This document shows, piece by piece, positions 56,912 to 64,000 of a stretch of DNA of 64,000 nt (position 1 is its first letter; each line of letters begins with the position of its first letter). This DNA is from Balanoglossus misakiensis (taxonomy: Eukaryota > Hemichordata), in assembly GCA_040954595.2 (NCBI GenBank), contig CM082583.2, forward strand, positions 7,502,001-7,566,000, written 5' to 3'. The notes under the pieces are model-generated. The model was given only the letters and a program-made list of their open reading frames with translations. It was not told the DNA's origin and did no database searches. Made by a program: the position numbers and the translations under genes.

Positions 56912-59514
56912 AGATGCAAAGCCAGTTATCATTTGACTGTCTCTGTAGATTTTGTCAAATGGGTAAAAAAAAACAACAAGTGAAAATCGTGATGATTTCA
57001 CCAGCGTCATCGTCAGAGTAACATGATTTTGAAACTAGTGTTCAAACCTGTCAATTATTTTGTCATCCATTAAATTGACCAATCAGAGTGCAGTAGAGGA
57101 TAAACATCCTGTTTTATGACCATTTGACCCAAGTGAGCACAATAATTCTTCTCAATCACTGAGAAATGTCACTCTTAAGTAACTAAGATTTAAAAATAAG
57201 GATTTAAAAAATTCTTATGGATCATAAAGGAGTTATACAAATGTAAAAATACAGAAAATATTACCTGCCTAGAGACATAAACCTAACATGGTTAGTCAGG
57301 GCATGTATTATGAAAATTGTAATTATTCAATTTAAAGAGAATGGTATATCAAAGTGTGCTACTCATAAGTGCAATGACATTAAATTGAATCTAAAATAGA
57401 ATTCCATCTGCAAGGAAGATCAGTATTTACAATGATGTGATTAATGGTACTAAATTTACAATATTAAAGTTATATTGGGAGTATAGAATAATGAACCAAT
57501 TCAAATTGAGGGTATCTATGGAGGTGATTAGACAAATTGAAACTGGTAAGAACAATTATATTTTACTTGGCTCTCGTGTGAAATGTTTTGATTTGCTGGA
57601 TCTCAATTATCCATGGATCCCTATAGTATTCAAAATGTGCATGGCTATAAATTATGTGACTGCTGCCTTTTAAAACAAAATGCTGCCCAGAATTTCTTCA
57701 GGTTTGTTGTTGGGAAATTATATTTTCAAATCAAAATAATGTGCAACTTGTTGATATTCAAAAAAAAGCTCACGTTTATCACAAAAGAGATGATTTTCAG
57801 TGCAATGATACAACTCAATGAAGTAAAAATGTTATGTGCTATAAATAATATTTATATTTACAGTAGGTATTCATAGTTGGTTCCCATGGTAAATCTTGGT
57901 GTGACCCTGTTCATACTGATTCGTGGGAAAAGTCCAGTTTATCTACCTCAGCAATGTTGTAAAATTGTATCAAACCTCGAAACAATAACTATAACTAGGT
58001 ACTGCTGATATTTAAATGATTGTCACTCCAAATCCTGTCTGCAGATGTGAAACAAGCAAATTATCACAGCTGTTATAACCCCATCCGTGGGCATTTCCTT
58101 TAATCCTAGTCTGATTGTACCAAATACTGCTTCAAGTTTAGTATGCTAGGTGATATATTGTGATATGTTTACAATCATTTTCAAGCTTGTCTATAATCTA
58201 TTTTCTGTGGTTTGTAAATTGACTGTCAAGTACATGTGCAGTATGAGTTTGGCACTATGAGTTAACTATCAGTTAATTTTGTTTCTTCCCAGAAAAAATA
58301 CACAGATACTTCAATATTGCCGAAATATTTATGGACAACTGGCATTTTTTGTAGAAAAGGGGGTGTTTTGGTTCTGTTAAAAGTGTGCTTTTAAAGCTTG
58401 TATAACATATTATAATAGTGATTTAATTAACGTAACCTAAAATATATATATTGGGAAAATGTATTTTTACAGTAAATATATAGATCTGCTTTTATGATGT
58501 CAATTATGAATAGAATTTGAGAATATTTTATTGAAAAGATGAAAATTTGGTAGACTTTCTCAATGTGCCAGTTTGCTGCCAGAATTTCAGTTATTTATTG
58601 TTGTATTATATTTTTAGATGTTTGAAGTTTTCTTTTCTGAAACTGGATTTATTAGCTTTTGGTTTTATATTGGTAGACTGTTTACTTCTTGATTACTGAT
58701 TTGATTCTGTTTACTTGCAAGTATACTGTATGGAGTTATGGTATTCAACACTATATATATAACATGGAGTTTAGTTGTTGACCAATACATTGTGTGATTT
58801 ATCTGTTTAGAGTTTACAAGCTTGATGGAAGTAATGCATGGTCACCTGGGATTTCTTGCACTAAAACAGCATGAAATAAAAATCGCAATCACACTCGTTT
58901 TCAAGTATATTGTGATTATGTCCAATGCGCGATACCATGTCTGATAGTGTGAAATTCGGCCAAATTGCACTGTCATAATAGATCATATTTATTCTGTTAC
59001 CCAAACAAATATTGTCTTCTTTCCTGTTGATGGTACACAATACTTTGACACACATTTGGACTTTAATCTTTAAAACTTTATTATTTCAGTAATAAAATCT
59101 TCAAATATACATTTTGTTAATTAGAAATACAAATCAGCAATATAGCATTTTACAATTTAATAGAGAATTCTATATGAATGCAAAGCAGTAATACATAGAT
59201 ACTCTGTGCTGCGAGTGAACCAACAGCACAAATTTTAAAATGTCACAATATTTTACTTGGCGTACACGTTATTAGTTACTTCACACAGGTATATCAAAAT
59301 ATTTCCTCATTGTTGCAAATAGCACACATAATTATAGATTTACATGCCTCTAAAATTTTTACCCTGGAACTTGTTCCATGGCCAAGTGCATGAATTTATA
59401 CACGCTAGTGGAATAGGGCCAAAATATAAAGAAGTGACAGTGTTGGAGCATCTGCCATAAATTTTGTATATTCTGCACCTTATCTGAATGAGCTATTAGG
59501 ATTACAAAAATATT
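56912..59514. other. Convergent intergenic region of ACER2 and the TIR gene
   Basis: About 2.6 kb of AT-rich sequence with no supported gene. The open frames near 57437-57876 lack homology and splice partners. Candidate poly(A) signals are AATAAA near 58873 and 59091-59096 (plus, for ACER2) and AATAAA at 59083-59078 (minus, for the TIR gene). Most of the region is therefore probably 3' UTR. Confidence 0.45.
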
Positions 59515-60895
59515 TCAGAAAAACGTCCAGGTTTTAAACATCTTGTAAGCAAATATGCCGAGGACAAACATGGCCATCATTTTCAGAACATTGAGGTCCT
59601 CTTCACTGAAGGTCTGCATGCCAGTAGCAGGTGCACTGTGTGGTGTAGAAACTTCGGAATCTTGCCGTGTGCTGTCGACTGATCCTTCTGGCTGTGATTC
59701 CTCCTGTGGGTAAGCGGTGCTTGTAATAGACGGTGGCCCACCAGGTGGGGTGTAAGAGTCGTCTGAGGTTTCCTGATTTCTGACATTTTGCAGGCTCATC
59801 TGGTGATTATACACTTCAATGGTTGGTGGTACGGGAACTGGAGGGAAAGTTTAGAATAAATGACAGACTGTAACATTAGCAATTAAACTATGTCAATTTT
59901 TATAATATCATGGTAGCATACCTAAACATTGCAATGTACAAATATTGTAGCATTAAGTTTACTGTCCCATATTGTTATAATCTCATTAGTCTCATACAGA
60001 CAGGTTGGGTTGAGTGTTCATTAGGTCAATGTCTGGGGTGGGGGATAGTAACGTGTCCTAGAACCATATGCCCAGCGCAAGATTTGTCAATGTGATCTGT
60101 ACATTGTGACATTGTCTACAAATGTTACATATTGAAGATGGTTACCCAACTCGCTCATGTCATAAATGCTTTCTATTATACATTCAAGTGAATCAACTTC
60201 CCCTTACGTGAATTGGCCGTACTCCTAGAACATGAGATGTTCATTGACTGACAGAGCTTCCACCAGAAGTACCCCCGCTGGTGTTCCTCTGTTATGTCCA
60301 AGTGATGATATTGCTTGAATTTAGAATCAACGCTGCAGCGAGAAATGAAGACTGGGATTGCCCGGAATTGTCCCCCCTGACTGAGCATACCATGCAGGGC
60401 CACGTGACTTGCAAAACTGTTCCAGTGGGCATCGTAAAACTTTTCACAGAAAAGGATGATGCAGTGTCGGCTGTTTTCGGAAGAGCTGATGATGTTGTCT
60501 GCAATTGGTATCCCAGCAACGTGATCCCGTTCAGGCAGGCAAATGTTCAAACCCAGCTGCTCTTCAAGAACTGGTTTGAAGTGTGTCAAGACATAGCGTA
60601 GATTGCCCTCGTAGTACAGCAAATCAACGTCATATTTACCTGCAGAGAGAAAATTAGTCAACTTGAAGAAGCTTGGAAACTGATTGCTGCAGTTTTGCAG
60701 CCCCTCCGTCTCCCCTGGACGATTTTTGTTGGAAACAACAGTGAGCCTTATGATTTATATAGTGGTCCATAGTGGTATACAAATAGGCTTAGTCTTCGAA
60801 CTCTCACAACCTTCCATTTTACACAACTCATGAAGAATAATTTTGATATTTTTACATCACTTACCCCGGCACACAGAATGTGTGGAAGACGCCAT
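59515..60895 (-). CDS. Tail-anchored TIR-domain protein
   Basis: Exons: 60895-60865, 60639-60208, 59837-59515; all GT-AG and in phase, 262 codons, so 261 aa. After a ten-residue N-terminus a TIR domain (about 12-150) begins KYDVDLLYYEGN (box 1), has a BB-loop region CLPERDHVAGIPIADNI, then SRHCIILFCEKFYDAHW, and GYFWWKLC as box 3. A Ser/Pro-rich linker without predicted structure follows. The protein ends in a hydrophobic helix, about 239-257, with a few basic and aromatic residues (FKTWTFF) at the very end. With no signal peptide this predicts a C-terminal tail anchor, ER or mitochondrial outer membrane, TIR facing the cytosol. No death domain, LRR or SAM domain is present, so it is neither MyD88, a TLR nor SARM1. 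A role as a membrane adaptor in innate signalling is inference. Confidence 0.85.
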
Positions 60896-61513
60896 GGTCG
60901 ACAGTGTAGGGGCAGTTCAATGTTCCAAGTCCAAACCACAATTTTTATTTCTCCAAATTATCACTCGTAGAACAATTACGCGGCAGGCAAATAACGGACT
61001 GAAACCTGACCAGGAAATGGATTATGTAAACGATCATGTGATTAAGAAATAAACCGTATGATGTCATATTTGTCGGAAGCAAACAATGACAAACAAACAT
61101 TAACATTACTGAGTCGTGTATACTAGTATGTCGTACATTATTTATCATGATCATGTACATATCAGATTACCACAATGAGTAGAACTCTAACTGTACTTAC
61201 AGCATATACAACGTTGTACCTGTATCTTGATCAGACGGAAATATAATGTTTCGCCAAAGGAAACGGCTGTTAAACTTCAACACGGGCGCTCGAACCCTGT
61301 ATCGAAATCATCATTGCCATAATCACGTGTGCGGAAGGGGATTCCCCCTGACGTCATGCATAGAACCCAAAGTGGGCTCTGATTGGTCAAGCTCCAGCCG
61401 CCATTTTCGACACTGGGAAAGGGGGAATACCTCCCACCATCGTGTGTAAACTTTCTCGTTTCCACAACAACCGTTGGAAATAGCTGAAGAGCCTTGTATA
61501 TAAATGACTGAAA
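60896..61513. promoter_or_regulatory. Divergent promoter between the TIR gene and TUBGCP4
   Basis: A 618-bp interval between head-to-head start codons. It contains a perfect kappaB-type palindrome GGGGATTCCCC (61337-61347), a CRE palindrome TGACGTCA (61349-61356), an inverted CCAAT (attgg at 61382-61386) and a YY1-like GCCGCCATTTT (61397-61407). The last two fit a housekeeping promoter for TUBGCP4. Confidence 0.55.
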
Positions 61514-63872
61514 ATGTTGCATGAATTGCTTTTGGCGCTGAGTGGTTTCCCTGGAAGTATATTCATTTACGAAAAAACGAAAGGTATCCAGGTGAGATAT
61601 AATGTACCTGCTCGATCGCGATCGAACTCTTACTTATTCTTGCCAGGCGAAATACATCTCTGCCCGGCCGGTCATAGTGTGCCAAAGCCTTCAGTTTACT
61701 TCAGTGCAGTGAATTTTACCATACTGCATGCATGTTTTCTTGTGACAGGCCACGATACCAACCAAACGCAATCCCAAAACATGAACGACATCAAAATATA
61801 TAACGGGTAAAACTTGTGGTAACATGCTCCATGTTTCTAGTAACCGTGATCTGAGCATGCTGTCTAGTCTAGACTATTTTGATGTGTCTGGCGCATCCCT
61901 GCCTCACAGAGAGCACGGGTAGAAAAACTGATCTCCTTTCAATTACAAGTTAACTTTCTATGAAGACTGCACAATTACACGGGTTATTTGAAACTGCCAC
62001 ACACAATACACTATACATGTACTAAGTCCATATACTTCAAGACAATAGTACATGTACATGTATATTGGTGTATTTTCAGGTGGTACGTGATTTACCATTC
62101 ATACATAGAAGTGAAGTTGATCTCCTGAATAGAATTTGCCGTCTTGGCACCTACTACAAGAAGTTTCAAGAATTCATCAAGACCTACAGGGGTACACCAA
62201 CCTTGTTTGAAAACAACACAGCAAAAGGTGGGTGACAGTAATTATTCACACAAAAAATCAAATATCACAGCTTAACCAGTACACAAACACTTTATTCATA
62301 TGCATATGATCATTACTAAAGTTATTTATTTGTTATTGAAAGGGGAACATAATCTGAGTTTTAAACCATCCAGCATAAAAATTTTTCCTTTGAAATTGTA
62401 TTTCAGTTAATGAAAACAGAAGATTGCAAGATGGTATTTACTTGAGGGGACTGTGTAGTGGGCTTGACAAAGTGTTGGAGCCCTACAGACAGGATCTATT
62501 AGATGTGGAAAGACAGGTAAACCACGCCTACAAAAAGTCTGCTCTGAGTTGAACCAGCAGTGAGAACGCGTGTGTATGTCCTGAATGTGTATATTACCAA
62601 GTGGATATAACTAAGTGTTGCTCATAGGGTTATTAGCACATTCTTTTAAAAAAGTCATTATATTTCTCCTGTCAGATTCTCCAAGATCCCCACCTCACAA
62701 TTGCATTTATTCAAGAGCGCTTGGAAAAATATCAGTCCCTGTTTCCAGCCCTGGCGACTGTCCTCGATCAAATCCTGTACCACAAAGTTCATGGCTGTCA
62801 CATTTTAGAAATCATTCACCGTAACGCTGCGTGTGGTCTCCCATCGTTAAAACAGGCGTTGGAAAGGTAAGTATCAACTATTTTAAAACCCGGAATACTA
62901 GTAGTAAATATATACATTTTTGAAATCAAAGTAAGACGATCTTGATTTCTAAGAATTGGTAGTTGTAACTTTATAGTGTGATCAAATGGAATGTGCTGTA
63001 AGTCACACTGAAGTAGTGTTTTTTATGTTGAAAAAGTCGACACACTGCAGTATCTGTATCCTACCCATGGAAATTTGACCCGAGTAGCTTCTCCTGAGTG
63101 AAAACAATGTCTTTTCTTTGACTATGACAGGATTCTGTTCACCTGCCATGGCATCCTGTACAAGCAGCTGACAGCCTGGATGTTACACGGACTCTTACTC
63201 GACCACTACAGCGAATTCTTCATCCAAGAGAGCGTCGACAGCACTCCCAGTACGCCGAAGCAAGAAGACGACGAGGTGGACCTGGGCATTGGCGGAGTTA
63301 CCGGCAAACAACTTCGAGAAGCCATGGTAATGAGATTTTCTGGATTTTTCTCTGAACATTATATCTTACAGGTGTTTTTGCTATGCCAAAAATGTGACAT
63401 GGTGGCCATAGTTAGATAAAGGTGATTTTCCCTGCCCACTTGTATGTACTGTAAATGTAAGATTAACATTGTTGCGCAATGCTTAAAGGTATACAGTCAC
63501 CTCCAATTTACATACGCCCATATACGGCTGAAATGGCATATTTGTGCGTTCTAAAGAACATATGGTGGCGCTCTTTTTTTCGCGTGTACCACCCACTGAA
63601 AATCTGTGATTGGCTAGATCTCAATCTGCCATGGTAACTATAGATAATTTTCCATAGGTGACCGTATACCTTTAACACCATGTGTCTCGTTTGACAGAAA
63701 CTAGCCACAGAGCCTTTCACCACAAGCCGACACGAGTACCAGTCTTTCTCCCTTCGGGCACAGATGCTGCCCAGCTACATACCAACCCGGCTGGCAGAAA
63801 AAGTCCTCTTCATCGGTGAATCTGTGCAGGTCTTTGAGAATCAACAGCAGGGCAATCTACTACGGCATACAG
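61514..63872 (+). CDS. TUBGCP4: Gamma-tubulin complex component 4, 5' part
   Basis: Coding exons in the window: 61514-61591, 62080-62227, 62407-62516, 62676-62866, 63131-63326, 63698-63872, giving about 299 residues of an expected 660 or so; the rest is beyond the right edge. The opening MLHELLLALSGFPGSIF is nearly the same as vertebrate GCP4, as are YKQLTAWMLHGLLLDHY, DLGIGGVTGKQLREAM and LPSYIPTRLAEKVLFIGESV. GCP4 is a subunit of the gamma-tubulin ring complex that nucleates microtubules; this part corresponds to the GRIP1 domain. The last exon ends CATACAG|GTTGGC, phase 1. A MITE sits in the intron between the fifth and sixth exons. Confidence 0.95.
63487..63671. mobile_element. MITE with TTAA target-site duplication (piggyBac-type ends)
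   Basis: An element of 185 bp flanked by TTAA on both sides (63483-63486 and 63672-63675). Terminal inverted repeats are AGGTATACAGTCACCT on the left and AGGTGACCGTATACCT on the right, complementary at 15 of 16 positions. It lacks a transposase. TTAA duplication is the hallmark of piggyBac-superfamily transposition, so it is probably a non-autonomous derivative. A second, older copy lies at 9398-9587. Confidence 0.85.
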
Positions 63873-64000
63873 GTTGGCATGTCTGACCACTTCTGCGTCA
63901 GAGTTGTTTTTCAGTTGATTTCACCAATTTCTAATTAAAACACCTCCAAGTAGATGTCTTGCCTTGTTGTAGTTCTCAAGAGACAGTATCTGAAAATGTA

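Noticed and set aside
57437-57876. Two plus-strand frames of 78 and 87 codons after ACER2
   Set aside because: AT-rich 3' UTR-like sequence with Ile/Asn/Lys-rich translation; no homology.
60208-60639. SARM1-like NADase activity for the TIR protein
   Set aside because: The expected catalytic Glu is replaced by Ala in the corresponding helix and there are no ARM or SAM domains.

Overview
This is a eukaryotic, metazoan genomic window. Genes have many short introns with GT-AG boundaries, and five recognisable animal orthologues are present (CAMK4, TIPIN, DIS3L, ACER2, TUBGCP4), together with a REJ/GPS receptor. Gene content, compact introns and a REJ/GPS receptor without a channel part suggest an invertebrate deuterostome. 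Amphioxus is my best guess, but the sequence alone does not prove it.

Left third (1-27183, minus strand): two related giant genes in head-to-tail tandem. Gene A starts at 9018 and leaves the window at base 1 still open, after 3006 codons in one uninterrupted exon. It encodes a signal peptide, six almost identical 317-residue modules (951-bp repeats), a 64-residue Trp-Pro-Ser repeat array, and a seventh module. Gene B (27183 to 10497) can be assembled into 27 phase-compatible exons encoding 3518 residues: signal peptide, six diverged copies of the same 8-cysteine module in one 5.5-kb exon, then DCxGxC repeats, an IPT/TIG-like domain, a REJ region, a GAIN/GPS-type segment, one transmembrane helix and a tail of about 215 residues. 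I do not recognise the 8-cysteine module as a named family. This pair is the candidate undescribed system: REJ/GPS-type surface receptors carrying a repetitive, fast-changing extracellular array. A role in gamete or self recognition is only a hypothesis.

Middle (27184-45253): about 5.4 kb without a convincing gene, then CAMK4 (8 coding exons, 353 aa) and TIPIN (7 coding exons, 434 aa), both on the plus strand.

Right (45254-64000): DIS3L (24 exons, 1049 aa, minus) is convergent with TIPIN, the same adjacency and orientation as in human. ACER2 (4 exons, 279 aa, plus) is divergent from DIS3L. A small tail-anchored TIR-domain protein (3 exons, 261 aa, minus) is followed by the first six coding exons of TUBGCP4 (plus), which runs off the right edge. 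The TIR and TUBGCP4 genes share a 618-bp divergent promoter with a perfect kappaB-like site and a CRE palindrome.

Exon coordinates were derived by hand from splice sites, reading phase and homology. Untranslated exons are not resolved. Repeats include two copies of a TTAA-flanked MITE, minisatellites and homopolymer runs. No tRNA, rRNA or CRISPR was seen.
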